DNA of 64,000 bases from Marivirga harenae (lineage in GTDB: Bacteria; Bacteroidota; Bacteroidia; Cytophagales; Cyclobacteriaceae), in NCBI RefSeq assembly GCF_030534335.1, contig NZ_CP130565.1:3431501-3495500 (forward strand). The letters are read 5' to 3'. Position numbers and translations under genes: made by a program. The notes under the pieces were generated by a model that was given only the letters and a program-made list of their open reading frames with translations, did not search any database and was not told where the DNA came from. This document shows, one piece after another, positions 1-9,176 of this stretch (its first letter is position 1; every line of letters starts with the position of its first letter).

Positions 1-109
1 ATATTGATTTGGGAGTAGGTATTGGCCATGGTTGATTTTTTCAATTCAAAAGCTAGGAATTGTTACTTGATTAGAAAAGTTTCTAAGTGTTTTTTTACGG
101 GTATCATGG

Positions 110-1410
110 TAATGTCGCCCCTACAGGGCTGGGGTGTTCCGCTCATTAGCGGTTACCGTACGGTCGTCCCGATGGGACTTGGAAAGCCTGAACAATGCAT
201 ACAATCAAACATACAGTACGGTAACTGAGCTACTCCTGAGCCCCTAAGCCCCATAGGGGTGACATTATAGTCCACCTTACTACCAACAGAAGCATAAAAT
301 AGTCCTTACAGTAGTGCTAGGGTTGTTGCCGTCAGTGGAGTACTTAACTATCCTGTGGTACTTGGGAAGCCTGATCAATCCTGACTATCAAACAGCTCCG
401 TAGGAGCTACATTACGGTGACTAGCTAGCCAAGCGGCCTGTACCAAAGCTCCGTAGGAGCTATAGTACGGTAACTGAGCTACAGCAGAGCCCTTAAGCCC
501 CATAGGGGTGACATTATAGTCCACCTTACTACCAACAGAAACATAAAATAGTCCTTACAGTAGTGCTAGGGTTATTGCCGTCAGTGGAGTACTTAACTAT
601 CCTGTAGTACTTGGGAAGCCTGATCAATGCTGACTATCAAACAGCTCCGTAGGAGCTACATTACGGTAACTAGCAAGCCAAGCGGCCTGTACCAAAGCTC
701 CGTAGGAGCTATAGTACGGTAACTGAGCTACAGCAGAGCCCCTAAGCCCCATAGGGGTGACATTATAGTCCACCTTACTACCAACAGAAACATAATATAG
801 TCCTTACAGTAGTGCTAGGGTTGTTGCTGTCAGTGGAGTACTTAACTATCCTGTGGTACTTGGGAAGCCTGATCAATGCTGACTATCAAACAGCTCCGTA
901 GGAGCTACATTACGGTAACTAGCTAGCCAAGCGGCCTGTACCAAAGCTCCGTAGGAGCTATAGTACGGTAACTGAGCTACAGCAGAGCCCTTAAGCCCCA
1001 TAGGGGTAACATTATAGTCCACTTTACTACCAACAGAAGCATAAAATAGTCCTTACAGTAGTGCTAGGGTTATTGCCGTCAGTGGAGTACTTAACTATCC
1101 TGTGGTACTTGGGAAGCCTGATCAATGCTGACTATCAAACAGCTCTGTAGGGGCTACATTACGGTAACTAGCTAGTCCTACGGTCTATACGGAGCCCCGT
1201 AGGGGTGACATTACATGCCACATCACTAACAAAAGTAACACCATGTAGTCCTTACAGGGCTGGGGTTCCGCTGTCACTGGAATACGTAACTATCGTCCCT
1301 TTAGGACTTAGAAAGTTTAAACAATGCGCACAGCAAAAAAGCTCCGCAGCAGCTAAATCATGGTCACTAGCTAGTCAAGCGTCTGTATGAAGGCCCATAA
1401 GGGTGAAAGT
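110..1410. repeat. 249-bp tandem repeat array with internal palindromes
   Basis: A non-coding array. The segment taagccccatagggg recurs at 245, 494, 743 and 992, an exact 249-bp period. There are three complete units and a fourth that diverges near 1175. Diverged units flank the array at about 110-240 and 1190-1410. Each unit carries several short hairpins, for example AGCTCC-GTA-GGAGCT at 394-408 and again at 447-461, and a CCCCTAAGCCCCATAGGGG element. The outer, diverged units keep motifs such as gcccctacagggct and gtcccgatgggact, resembling palindromic repeats scattered through many Bacteroidota genomes (recalled, not searched). The short frames here are not genes. Confidence 0.9.
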
Positions 1411-1413
1411 AAC

Positions 1414-2277
1414 CTAATTAGCTGCAAAATGCTCCTCCAGAAAATCATACACCACATTAAAATGATCTAAAGGCGCTATATGACCACCTTCTAAAACCAC
1501 ATGTTGGCTATGAAAGCCAAAACCCCTTTCCTTTAGCCGCTCCATCAACTGATTCGACATTTCAGTTGCTGGCCATGAATTGTCCTTTTTCCCAGACATA
1601 ATCAAAATCGGACCATTGATATTTTCGACCTTAATCTCTGCCTTTTTTACAGCCTCTTCATCCTCCAACATCATGCTGTGGGCGGTGTATAAATCACCCT
1701 TTAATGCGGGTGAAATTGTGCTGAAAGTAGCTGGGACATAAGCTACTTCTTCTCCATTATAGGTCCAAGAAGAGGTATTAGCTGACCAGGTGATGGCAGG
1801 AAAACTAACATTTGAAGTTGACAAGGCAATAACCGCTTGAAAATGTTTAAATCTGCTCGCTAAATTTAAGGCCAATTCCCCACCTCGAGATCCGCCCATC
1901 AATGCAATCTTATTCTCATCTATTTTTGGATGCTTTGCGACACTTAATATACTGTCAGAAATTGCATTCAATGATATCCGGTCTAAATAGGTGGGTATAT
2001 CCCCAAAATTGAAGTAGGCAAGAGCCAATACCGCGTAACCCATGTCGTTAAGACTATCTCTTTTTTCCTTCATATAGTCTCTGGCCCAATCATTTCCACC
2101 GCCACCACCACCAAAAGCTACGATCAGAGCTTGTTGGTCACCCGGACCCAAATACAATTTCGTTGCAACTTTCCCGTGCTGTTCCGAAAGAGGCGGAACA
2201 TAAGTAAAAATGTAAATTAGACCTGCAGCGATTATGAGGCCGATTATTAGCAAGATTTTCATACTTCTTTTTTTCAT
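1414..2277 (-). CDS. Membrane-anchored alpha/beta hydrolase (BAAT/dienelactone hydrolase-like)
   Basis: A 287-residue alpha/beta hydrolase. Residues 7-25 form one hydrophobic segment, a membrane anchor or uncleaved signal, so the catalytic domain probably lies outside the cytoplasm. The nucleophile motif GGSRGG puts the serine at 130. Asp232 (KKDNSW) and His266 (EGGHIA) fit the other triad positions. A glycine-rich stretch near residues 56-61 probably forms the oxyanion region. The layout matches the acyl-CoA thioester hydrolase (BAAT C-terminal) and dienelactone hydrolase families. The substrate cannot be predicted. It stands alone between the repeat array and a divergent small gene. A start at Met6 is also possible. 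Confidence 0.75.
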   Translation of the reverse strand: MKKRSMKILLIIGLIIAAGLIYIFTYVPPLSEQHGKVATKLYLGPGDQQALIVAFGGGGGGNDWARDYMKEKRDSLNDMGYAVLALAYFNFGDIPTYLDRISLNAISDSILSVAKHPKIDENKIALMGGSRGGELALNLASRFKHFQAVIALSTSNVSFPAITWSANTSSWTYNGEEVAYVPATFSTISPALKGDLYTAHSMMLEDEEAVKKAEIKVENINGPILIMSGKKDNSWPATEMSNQLMERLKERGFGFHSQHVVLEGGHIAPLDHFNVVYDFLEEHFAAN

Positions 2278-2647
2278 ACTTGATAGTTTTAATGGTATTT
2301 GATTTTATCCAATTTTACCGTTCAAATTTAGATCAAAAAAATATGAACTTGCAGCTGATGAAGCTGACTTTTACCCGACTTTTGAAAGACCGGGTGGTGA
2401 CGATTCCATTTATAGTCGCCATTTTGCTTATGGGTTTGTCGAAATCTTCACAATTTCTGTGTTTAGAAGTAAACGAAAAAAAGCTTTGAGAGCTTAAAGG
2501 AAATGTTTTGGAAGAACAGATTCAGCCAATGACTGAAAAACCCAATTTCGTCTAAGGATTTAGTCTCTTCATCTAAACCTACTTTTATATCTAAACTGAA
2601 AACTCTATTTTAGAAATAGAAAAAATTAAACTAAAACCTATAAGATC
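2278..2647. promoter_or_regulatory. Intergenic leader of small Cys-protein gene, copy 1
   Basis: Non-coding DNA between the hydrolase and the small gene at 2648. The last 120 bases (about 2530-2647, from cgtctaaggatttagtc to aaactaaaacctataagatc) recur in diverged form before the copy at 8776 and as an orphan at 13800-13893. This leader therefore belongs to the repeated cassette and probably contains its promoter. A 69-codon TTG-started frame at 2280 has no recognisable features and is not called. Confidence 0.5.
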
Positions 2648-2797
2648 ATGCCTGTAAAACATACCCTGACCAAAGAAATACATAAAGAAACAAAAAGAGG
2701 AACCACTGGATGTGGAGCTAGTATGAAAGACCGACCTAGCCATTGGGTGTATACAAGAAACAAAATTACTTGTGAGAAGAATGGGTGTAGGAATTAG
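2648..2797 (+). CDS. Small Cys-containing protein of unknown function, copy 1
   Basis: A 49-codon gene starting MPVKHTLTKEIHKET and ending ITCEKNGCRN. It has three cysteines, one in TTGC near residue 22 and a pair in the final C-x4-C motif, and a central W-V-Y-T-R-N segment. No signal peptide or membrane segment is visible. I do not recognise the family. It is supported as real by a second, intact, in-frame copy at 8776-8925 with mostly conservative differences, and by a conserved leader. The 3' flank (agatttctacnttattntgg and gacggct) is conserved too. The C-terminal cysteines could bind metal or form a disulfide, which is inference. Confidence 0.65.
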   Translation: MPVKHTLTKEIHKETKRGTTGCGASMKDRPSHWVYTRNKITCEKNGCRN

Positions 2798-2845
2798 ATT
2801 TCTACCTTATTGTAGATTCAAAATAAATCAAAATTATTAGACGGC

Positions 2846-4954
2846 TTATAAAGACAAAATAGTGTATTCCACCCGTCTATTCTGCTTTCGTTCTAATTCT
2901 GTTTTGCCATCCGTTACAGGTTTGGACGAGCCATAGCCTTTGGTTTTAATTCTTTTTTCGTGAATGCCAGCTTGTACTATATAAGCTTTCACAGCATCTG
3001 CTCTATCCTGCGATAAGATCTTATTTAGCCTTGCCGAACCTCTTCGCTCGGTATGCCCTCCAATTTCTATTTCCATGGTTTCGGAGGATCGCATAAGCCT
3101 TATTAATCGGTCTAATTCAGGATGTGAGGCTTCTAGAATTTCATAGCTCCCTTGCGCAAAATATACGTTATTCAAACTAATAAAGGAACCTTCGCTTAGT
3201 GGACTTAAATAGATGTCTCGGGTAATTTCTTGATAATTCTCTTTCTGCTGCAAATCGATATTGTCGTGGGTCGACAAATAGCCCTCTAGCTGAGAATAAT
3301 AGCCGTAATGTTTACCATAAGGAAGAATGATTTGGTAGCTGCCATCGCTTGCTTTAGACTTTATGGAATTCTGTCTTCTTCCCTTAGGTAATGATTCAAA
3401 ATAGAGCTGAGCCTGTAAAGGTTCTTTTGTGACAGCATCTAATACCTTGCCTTTTATCAATACCACAGGATCGGGTTTTAGCTGCTCGGGTAGTTTTACT
3501 CGGTAGATATCTAATTGAGCAAGGCTATCGTTAGCGGACACCATATAGGCCCAGTTTCCGTGGGCCGGAATCGTAAAATAACCGTCCCATTTCGAAGTGT
3601 TGATTTCAGGACCTAGATTAATAGGCTCACTCCATTCATACCCTCTTTCATCTAACATACGGCTCATGAAAATATCCTGATCGCCATAACCCGAGTGTCC
3701 TTCGCTGGAGAAATAGAGCGTTTTTCCATCAGCCGCTAGGAAGGGAGTAATTTCATTTCCGAAGCTGTTGACTACTTTCCCTAAAGTTCTGGCTCCTGAC
3801 CAACTTTTGGTGTAGGATCTTGCAGTAGATAGGTATAAGTCGTTCATTCCCTCATTATATCCGGTTTTTATGGATAATATCATGCTTTTACCTGTGGCAG
3901 AAAGACTCGTTTCAGCAGAATTAGAAGAATTCATATAACTAGATATTTCAATTTTTTCAGGAATAGACCACTTTTCACCATCCCAATTCGATACAGAAAA
4001 GCCATTATGAGTCAAGCTTAAGCCATCTTCGGAATACGTATTGCTCAAAATCAGTTTTGCATTATCCGTTGAAATCCCCATCACATTATTATGACCCAGA
4101 GTATTCAATGGAAATCCCAACTTTATCGGAGCTCCCCATTGCTCATCTTCTAATGTAGATTTCCAGATTTCTTGTGCCTGCTCATCGTGTTCATTTCGGG
4201 TAAAGTAGAAGGTTTTTCCATCATAAGAGACAATAGGCATTAATTCCTCTGCCTCGGTATTGATCGGATAGGGTAGCTTTTCTTTGATTATTTGCGACTG
4301 ATCTGCTAATTCATTAATGGCTGGCTTATCTTGTAATACATGAAAATAATCCACGCTTATGCCAATATCTCCATTTAAAACGGTACCAATTCTACCTCCT
4401 TGAAAATGGACCTTACTAGCTCGTATTTCCGCTACTTCCTTCTCATTAATGCTGAAAAAGATCGTTTCCTTTCGCTTATGAATCGTCATTTTATTGTTTT
4501 GGCCTTTGCCTCGAATGGCAGCAGACTTTCGCCAGGCTGTGAATTCCTTGATTCTAGAACCCCAGCTTGAATAAATCTTAAAGCTTCCTGATGAATTAAT
4601 GATAAAAGAGAAGGTTGATCTGCTCTCAAAATGAGAGCCCCAATGGATGCCGTAGGAGCCCGCATTATCACCTTGCGTTTGCTTTACCAACGCTTCTATT
4701 TTGTAGTCTGTTTTAGGATTGATAGCAATGTGGGAATAGGTAGCAAATCGATCTGTTTGATGTGATCTATCGATGCTTAAGCGCTGACCGTCATAATGAT
4801 AGTGGGCATTGCTATCACTTTTGAACTGCCATCCATAAGTGGGAGATGTAAAATCTTCCTGCATTAAATAGTGGGTTTGTGCAGACAGGAAAAGGGGAGA
4901 AGTGCAGCATAAAAATAGCAGCAAAAAGTACTTCATAAGTTTATTTGAGTTCAA
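2846..4954 (-). CDS. OmpA-family protein with PD40-type propeller
   Basis: A 702-residue envelope protein. An N-terminal signal peptide (hydrophobic to residue 25, ending LSAQ) is followed by a jelly-roll-like domain at about 30-210 and a run of PD40/WD40-like beta-propeller repeats at about 225-490 with motifs such as DGKTFYFTRNEHDEQ and DGKTLYFSSEGHSG. A short carboxypeptidase-regulatory-like beta domain follows at about 495-575. The C-terminus, about 590-702, is an OmpA/MotB peptidoglycan-binding domain with GGHTERRGSARLNKILSQDR and QNRRVEY. It probably anchors an outer-membrane or periplasmic assembly to the cell wall. The order resembles T9SS protein PorE but the TPR region is missing, so that symbol is not assigned. 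Confidence 0.85.
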   Translation of the reverse strand: MNSNKLMKYFLLLFLCCTSPLFLSAQTHYLMQEDFTSPTYGWQFKSDSNAHYHYDGQRLSIDRSHQTDRFATYSHIAINPKTDYKIEALVKQTQGDNAGSYGIHWGSHFESRSTFSFIINSSGSFKIYSSWGSRIKEFTAWRKSAAIRGKGQNNKMTIHKRKETIFFSINEKEVAEIRASKVHFQGGRIGTVLNGDIGISVDYFHVLQDKPAINELADQSQIIKEKLPYPINTEAEELMPIVSYDGKTFYFTRNEHDEQAQEIWKSTLEDEQWGAPIKLGFPLNTLGHNNVMGISTDNAKLILSNTYSEDGLSLTHNGFSVSNWDGEKWSIPEKIEISSYMNSSNSAETSLSATGKSMILSIKTGYNEGMNDLYLSTARSYTKSWSGARTLGKVVNSFGNEITPFLAADGKTLYFSSEGHSGYGDQDIFMSRMLDERGYEWSEPINLGPEINTSKWDGYFTIPAHGNWAYMVSANDSLAQLDIYRVKLPEQLKPDPVVLIKGKVLDAVTKEPLQAQLYFESLPKGRRQNSIKSKASDGSYQIILPYGKHYGYYSQLEGYLSTHDNIDLQQKENYQEITRDIYLSPLSEGSFISLNNVYFAQGSYEILEASHPELDRLIRLMRSSETMEIEIGGHTERRGSARLNKILSQDRADAVKAYIVQAGIHEKRIKTKGYGSSKPVTDGKTELERKQNRRVEYTILSL

Positions 4955-5050
4955 TTAGTGCGCTAAACTAATAGAAATCATCTAATAATACTAAAGTATA
5001 CAAATTCTTATTCGCGATAATAATCATCCAAGCTACAACTATTTCAATCC

Positions 5051-6109
5051 CTACCTCAAAATGCTTTCATACATTGTGTTTAGCATATCATTTCTCAACT
5101 TCGAGTTATTCTGATTTATAAAGATAAGAACTCCCCATTTAGCTTTCCTATTATAGCAAAGCATAGAGGACTGCCCCATAGAATCTCCTGATTTAAGGTA
5201 CAAGGTATTATCCCCATCCTGAATAATATTAATCCCTAGACCTATTGCTTCATTTCCTGCCTTAAAGTGACCGACTTCCGTTATTCTCGCAGCATTAGCA
5301 ATAGCAGTAGTTTCATCTAATAATGCATTTAAGAATTCCATCATATCAGAAGTACTTGATTTGATTAAGCCTGCTGGGGCAACAATATTCCAGATGAAAG
5401 GAGCTTGTAAGCCACCTTCTCCATTATAACCTATTGCTGCATTTTCCACGTCATAATCCTTCGTAAAGCTTCGGGTCATCTTCAGAGGATCGAAAATTCG
5501 TTCTTTGATCAGCTGTTCATAGCTTGAATTATATAGTTCTTCTAAAATTTGGCCAAGCAGCACGTAGCTAACAGTAGAATATCTATAATTGCCGTAGTCC
5601 TTTAAACTATCACAATCATTAATCATATTGGCTATTAATTGTTGGTCCACACTGGCAGTAGGTTGTTGTGCATCTTTCTCAATAAGCACTTTAAAATCAA
5701 TGTCCGGCAATCCTGATTGGTGCGATGCCAAATCTGATATGCTAATCTTATTTCGGATATTTTTATTCAGCTGATAAGCACTAGGCAAATAATCATCTAT
5801 ATAATCATCAACTTTTAGTTTACCTTCTAATACTGCCTGAGCAATTAGGTTAGTCGTTATGACTTTAGTGATAGAAGCAATTTCGAATAGCGTATGCTTA
5901 TCCACAGCTTCATTGCCTTCTCTGCTTAAATTGCCATAAGCAGTAAAAAACTCTTCGCCTTCTTGTACAAAGCCTACGCTCATACTCACTTCAGGATTTG
6001 CCTGATGAAAGCTATTGACAAGGGAGTCGAGGCGTTGTTTGGTAGTTTGCGCAAAAGTAAATGCGTTCATGAAGAGGAGGAGCGAAATTATGGTAAATAC
6101 AGTTTTCAT
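5051..6109 (-). CDS. Secreted serine hydrolase, class C beta-lactamase fold
   Basis: A 352-residue protein with a signal peptide (residues 1-20, ending FAQ). The SxxK motif is Ser79-Ile-Thr-Lys82 in EIASITK. The usual Tyr-Ser-Asn is Tyr177-Ser-Thr, an unusual third residue. A KSG-type motif lies near the C-terminus in LYLKSGDSMG. The family includes DD-peptidases, esterases and beta-lactamases acting in the periplasm; resistance activity is not implied. The gene lies 128 bp downstream of a same-strand membrane-anchored AraC regulator (6238-7371), which may control it. Confidence 0.8.
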   Translation of the reverse strand: MKTVFTIISLLLFMNAFTFAQTTKQRLDSLVNSFHQANPEVSMSVGFVQEGEEFFTAYGNLSREGNEAVDKHTLFEIASITKVITTNLIAQAVLEGKLKVDDYIDDYLPSAYQLNKNIRNKISISDLASHQSGLPDIDFKVLIEKDAQQPTASVDQQLIANMINDCDSLKDYGNYRYSTVSYVLLGQILEELYNSSYEQLIKERIFDPLKMTRSFTKDYDVENAAIGYNGEGGLQAPFIWNIVAPAGLIKSSTSDMMEFLNALLDETTAIANAARITEVGHFKAGNEAIGLGINIIQDGDNTLYLKSGDSMGQSSMLCYNRKAKWGVLIFINQNNSKLRNDMLNTMYESILR

Positions 6110-6237
6110 ATTTTTTTTTGTTTTGTGAATTTATGATGTCACAAATCTGCATGAATAGTCAACTATATTCGACCGACTACCTAAAGTCGAACGCTTTAAT
6201 GAAAAAACAGAACGTTCGACTTTTTACAAGAGCTTGA

Positions 6238-7371
6238 TTATGAGTGCTTTTTGCGATATTGGGTAGGGGTAAAGCCGGTATGTTTTTTAAAGGCTGTATT
6301 AAAAGAAGACTTAGAATTGAAGCCTACTTCATATAATATTTCGAGCACCGTTATCTGCTTATTGTTCGGATCTGATAAAATCTGAGTCGCTTTCTTGATT
6401 CTAAAGGAGTTGATATAGTCAAAAAAATGAAGGCCAATTTCATGATTAATTAATACAGAAAGTTCCCTTGGCTGCATACCTATTTGCTCGGATAAGTCTT
6501 GAATGCTTATGGACGGATCAAGGAAAGGTTTCTTTTGAAGCATATAGTCATTGAGCAGCTTAATTCGAGAATTGTTAGCTGTATTCTCCTTATCTGCGCT
6601 AGTCCTATTTTCCTCTACCAAAGTAGCCACCAACTTCTGCTTAGAATCTACATTTCTGAAGAGTGCTGGGTTTTTTAATGATTTTATTAAATACCAACAA
6701 ATGATCACTAAGTAAAAAACATACAAAGCAGCGCGCAGCAAATCTGAAATATGATCATAAGATGAAAACTTGAAGATGTTTTTGAGCAGGGCTAGGGCAT
6801 AAAATAAAGATATAGCGGTGGCTAACTGAAATAGCCATTGGTAGGCTAGCACTTTCCTTCCTGCGTTATTTTCGAGGTATAAGTTTCTCGCCTTGCGGAT
6901 GGCTAAGAAAATCAATAACAGATATACCAGTACTTGCAAATGCAGCAATACATGATTGACTTGTACTTCAAATACCTCTTTAAAATTGCTAAGAAACTGT
7001 ATTTTCTGCTCATTTGCTTGCAAGTAGAAGCGGGGCAAGAACATCAGGTTTACCACAACAAATGGAAGTGCATGTAAAAGGTGCTTAGGTCGAAGCCTAA
7101 AATTTGAATAGCAAGCGGATAATACGTACAGATACAAAGTAGGTAATTGCAAGAAGATCACCAGATTCCGCATCATGGCTAAATTAGTAATGAGGCCATT
7201 ACTTGAACTATAAAAAAAACCACTTATATCGATAGCTGTCAATAACAGAAAGCTAGCAAAAAGATAATTACTGCATTGATTAGGAGACTTTAACGTCAAA
7301 AGAAAAAGCGCTAAAAGTAGAGATACGGAGATTGATATCACTACAACAACAAAAAGAAAGCTATAATGCAT
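6238..7371 (-). CDS. Membrane-anchored AraC-family regulator
   Basis: A 377-residue regulator. The first 230 residues hold about seven hydrophobic helices, starting YSFLFVVVVISISVSLLLAL. A short linker leads to a C-terminal AraC/XylS double helix-turn-helix at about 270-377, with ILYEVGFNSKSSFNTAFKKH and the terminal GFTPTQYRKK signature. This architecture, seven-helix sensor plus cytoplasmic AraC domain, is common in Bacteroidota. The signal is unknown. The serine hydrolase downstream is the nearest candidate target. Confidence 0.85.
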   Translation of the reverse strand: MHYSFLFVVVVISISVSLLLALFLLTLKSPNQCSNYLFASFLLLTAIDISGFFYSSSNGLITNLAMMRNLVIFLQLPTLYLYVLSACYSNFRLRPKHLLHALPFVVVNLMFLPRFYLQANEQKIQFLSNFKEVFEVQVNHVLLHLQVLVYLLLIFLAIRKARNLYLENNAGRKVLAYQWLFQLATAISLFYALALLKNIFKFSSYDHISDLLRAALYVFYLVIICWYLIKSLKNPALFRNVDSKQKLVATLVEENRTSADKENTANNSRIKLLNDYMLQKKPFLDPSISIQDLSEQIGMQPRELSVLINHEIGLHFFDYINSFRIKKATQILSDPNNKQITVLEILYEVGFNSKSSFNTAFKKHTGFTPTQYRKKHS

Positions 7372-7607
7372 GAATATTTTTTCTTAAAAACATCAGCTAA
7401 ATTGTGGATAGTTGCGGATAATAGCTAATAAAAAAATTGATTTTGGTGCTATTCATCAATTTGCAAAAGAGAAACTTAAAAAGAATATAAATATGGTCAT
7501 GAACCAGCCCACTGCTATTAAGCAAACTTGATAAAAAAAATTGGGGATTTTAAAAATAAAAGTGAGGTACAAGGCTTTTGCCTAGAATGCAGAACGGCAT
7601 TGGACAA

Positions 7608-7644
7608 ATAAAAAGCCCCTTGAATTATACAATCCACGGGGCTT
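7608..7644 (-). terminator. Rho-independent terminator
   Basis: On the minus strand, AAGCCCC (7638-7644) pairs with GGGGCTT (7613-7619) and is followed by a T-rich tract. The stem begins inside the stop codon of the coiled-coil gene at 7643-8107, so it ends the XRE/coiled-coil unit. Confidence 0.8.
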
Positions 7645-8107
7645 AAGGCGATGAAATGATCATATATTGTGCAGCTAGAAGACTTTCAATTTCAGTTATC
7701 TTATCTTCTCTATATTGCTTTTGCAATTTCAGGTCATCAATACTGGCTTGCTGAAGGTAGACTTCCTCAACAGTGAGGATGTTTCTACCTTTAGATTCCG
7801 TTTCTACCTCCATTGTAATTTTATCCAGCAATGATTGCTGGTTATTAATCATCTCTTGAGGAGCACTGGTGCTATTCAAATGCTCTAGCAGACTTTCTGC
7901 ATTTGCTAAATCCTCCTTCAAGACATCGATCTCATTTTTATCCATTTCCTGTCTAGACAATTTGTTGGTCAATCGTACTTGTGAACGTACAATATCTCTA
8001 TCTAGCTCTTTGGCTTCAGCTGACCATTTCTGCTTCAGATAAGTCAACTGCTCGTTTGTCATTTGCTCTAGGGTTTTCATTTGTTTTATATTTAAAGGGT
8101 TGAACAT
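7643..8107 (-). CDS. Small coiled-coil protein of unknown function
   Basis: A 154-residue highly charged protein with heptad-like patterns through most of its length (for example LKEDLANAESLLEHLN and LQKQYREDKITEIESLLA), so a long coiled coil is likely. There is no signal peptide or membrane segment. Met10 (MKTLEQMTNEQLTYL, 8080) is a plausible alternative start. It follows an XRE regulator by 8 bp on the same strand and shares its terminator, so the two are probably one transcript. The function is unknown; a partner or anti-regulator role would be speculation. Confidence 0.7.
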   Translation of the reverse strand: MFNPLNIKQMKTLEQMTNEQLTYLKQKWSAEAKELDRDIVRSQVRLTNKLSRQEMDKNEIDVLKEDLANAESLLEHLNSTSAPQEMINNQQSLLDKITMEVETESKGRNILTVEEVYLQQASIDDLKLQKQYREDKITEIESLLAAQYMIISSP

Positions 8108-8115
8108 ACTTTTTT

Positions 8116-8301
8116 TTAACGGGATAGGATTGCCAATTCCCGTATACTACTATTCATGAATTGCTCCATACGTCTCAAAAGCAGGGCAGAGGGGAAATGA
8201 ATCCCCAGCTCGACTTTGGAGATGGTCGATTGGTTCACATTGAGTTTAATAGCCAGTTGCTGTTGGCTGAGTTTGCGATATTTTCGAACGAAATGAAACA
8301 C
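8116..8301 (-). CDS. Minimal XRE-family helix-turn-helix regulator
   Basis: A 61-residue protein that is almost entirely a Cro/C1-type helix-turn-helix. SQQQLAIKLNVNQSTISKVE covers the two DNA-binding helices, with LGIHFPSALLLRRM following. It is the first gene of a two-gene unit with the coiled-coil gene at 7643-8107. Its upstream region carries a regular array of CGCATATATGCG palindromes (8507-8601), which could be its operators. That link is inferred from position only. Confidence 0.8.
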   Translation of the reverse strand: MFHFVRKYRKLSQQQLAIKLNVNQSTISKVELGIHFPSALLLRRMEQFMNSSIRELAILSR

Positions 8302-8432
8302 TCGGGCACTTACTTATTTCCTTTTCATAAGACATCAATTTTAGGTTTTAACATATGCTAAAAGAACATTCAAGCATTGTGCCAAAAATAATATTTACGC
8401 GTGGCTTATTTACTTTTTACCAAATAAAGTAA

Positions 8433-8601
8433 TGCATATATAGTTTTTGTAAAATAAAATATGCGTTAAGCGAACATAAAATCACGCATACTATAATTTT
8501 AGGGGCCGCATATATGCGAGGGTGAAATGAAGTGCGCATATATGCGTGGTCGATATAAGGTGCGCATATATGCGTACTGCCGAAGCCTCACGCATATTCG
8601 C
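8433..8601. promoter_or_regulatory. 28-bp-phased palindrome array (candidate operators)
   Basis: The perfect 12-bp palindrome CGCATATATGCG occurs at 8507-8518, 8535-8546 and 8563-8574, each start exactly 28 bp after the last. A degenerate fourth site, CGCATATTCGC, begins at 8591, again 28 bp on. Weaker related sites lie at 8433 (tGCATATATAg), 8460 (ATATGCG) and 8485 (CGCATA). The array sits between the minus-strand XRE gene and the plus-strand small gene at 8776. It is too short and too palindromic to be a CRISPR. A multi-site operator for cooperative repressor binding is the simplest reading. Confidence 0.7.
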
Positions 8602-8775
8602 TTGACTATATTAAATGATTTCTGTTTAGAGGGTGAAAACCAAAGGGATTTAGAGAATAGGGGGGTGAAGTCTATTTTTGGTCTACTTTTAGTTGCTTTA
8701 TCTAAATGATCTTTTATAAGTAAACTAGAAGTGGTAGCTTATAGATCTATATATTTTAACTAAAACCTAGCGCAT

Positions 8776-8925
8776 ATGCCAGTCAAACATACCCCAACAC
8801 AACAAATACATAAAGGCACCAAAGGAGAAACCACCGGATGTGAGATTAATACTAATGACCATCCTAGCCAATGGGTGTATACAAGAAACAAAATTACCTG
8901 TGAGAAGATTGGCTGTAGGAATTAG
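8776..8925 (+). CDS. Small Cys-containing protein of unknown function, copy 2
   Basis: A 49-codon paralogue of the gene at 2648-2797, starting MPVKHTPTQQIHKGT and ending ITCEKIGCRN. The cysteines in TTGC and the C-terminal C-x4-C are retained, as is WVYTRNK. Changes cluster in the middle. The leader ends aactaaaacctagcgcat, as in copy 1, but the start codon lies in GCGCATATGC, which repeats the half-site of the upstream palindrome array. The 3' flank (agatttctac and gacggctt) matches the other copies. Function unknown. Confidence 0.65.
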   Translation: MPVKHTPTQQIHKGTKGETTGCEINTNDHPSQWVYTRNKITCEKIGCRN

Positions 8926-9176
8926 ATTTCTACTTTATTATGGATTAGAAACAAATCAAAGTAATTAGACGGCTTAAATTTAATGATTAAAATCATCTTT
9001 TTTATTTTGATCAAATACAGTTTCAATTCTCCCAAGCGCAAAGGGTTCTCTTGGACTCTTTTGTATCAGGTAAAGTAGCTTTTACTACTTTTGCTTTTTA
9101 AGCATTTAAACCTCTGGAATCTAATGTAAGTAGCTCTGAGATTCATTCCGCAAAGCTACTCACCCTTGCCTTACGA

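Noticed and set aside
22-228. 68-codon frame in the repeat array
   Set aside because: It lies in palindromic repeat DNA and its peptide is a read-through of repeat motifs (similar to the frame at 1205-1390).
2280-2489. 69-codon frame beside the hydrolase
   Set aside because: TTG start, no motif, and it ends near the conserved cassette leader; probably chance.
2846-4954. T9SS component PorE
   Set aside because: PD40, carboxypeptidase-like and OmpA domains fit, but the expected TPR region is absent.
5051-6109. Antibiotic-resistance beta-lactamase
   Set aside because: The fold includes many esterases and peptidases; the Tyr-Ser-Asn motif is altered and nothing points to resistance.
8507-8601. 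CRISPR array
   Set aside because: Units are 12-bp palindromes at 28-bp steps with no long repeat, no spacers of usual length and no cas genes.
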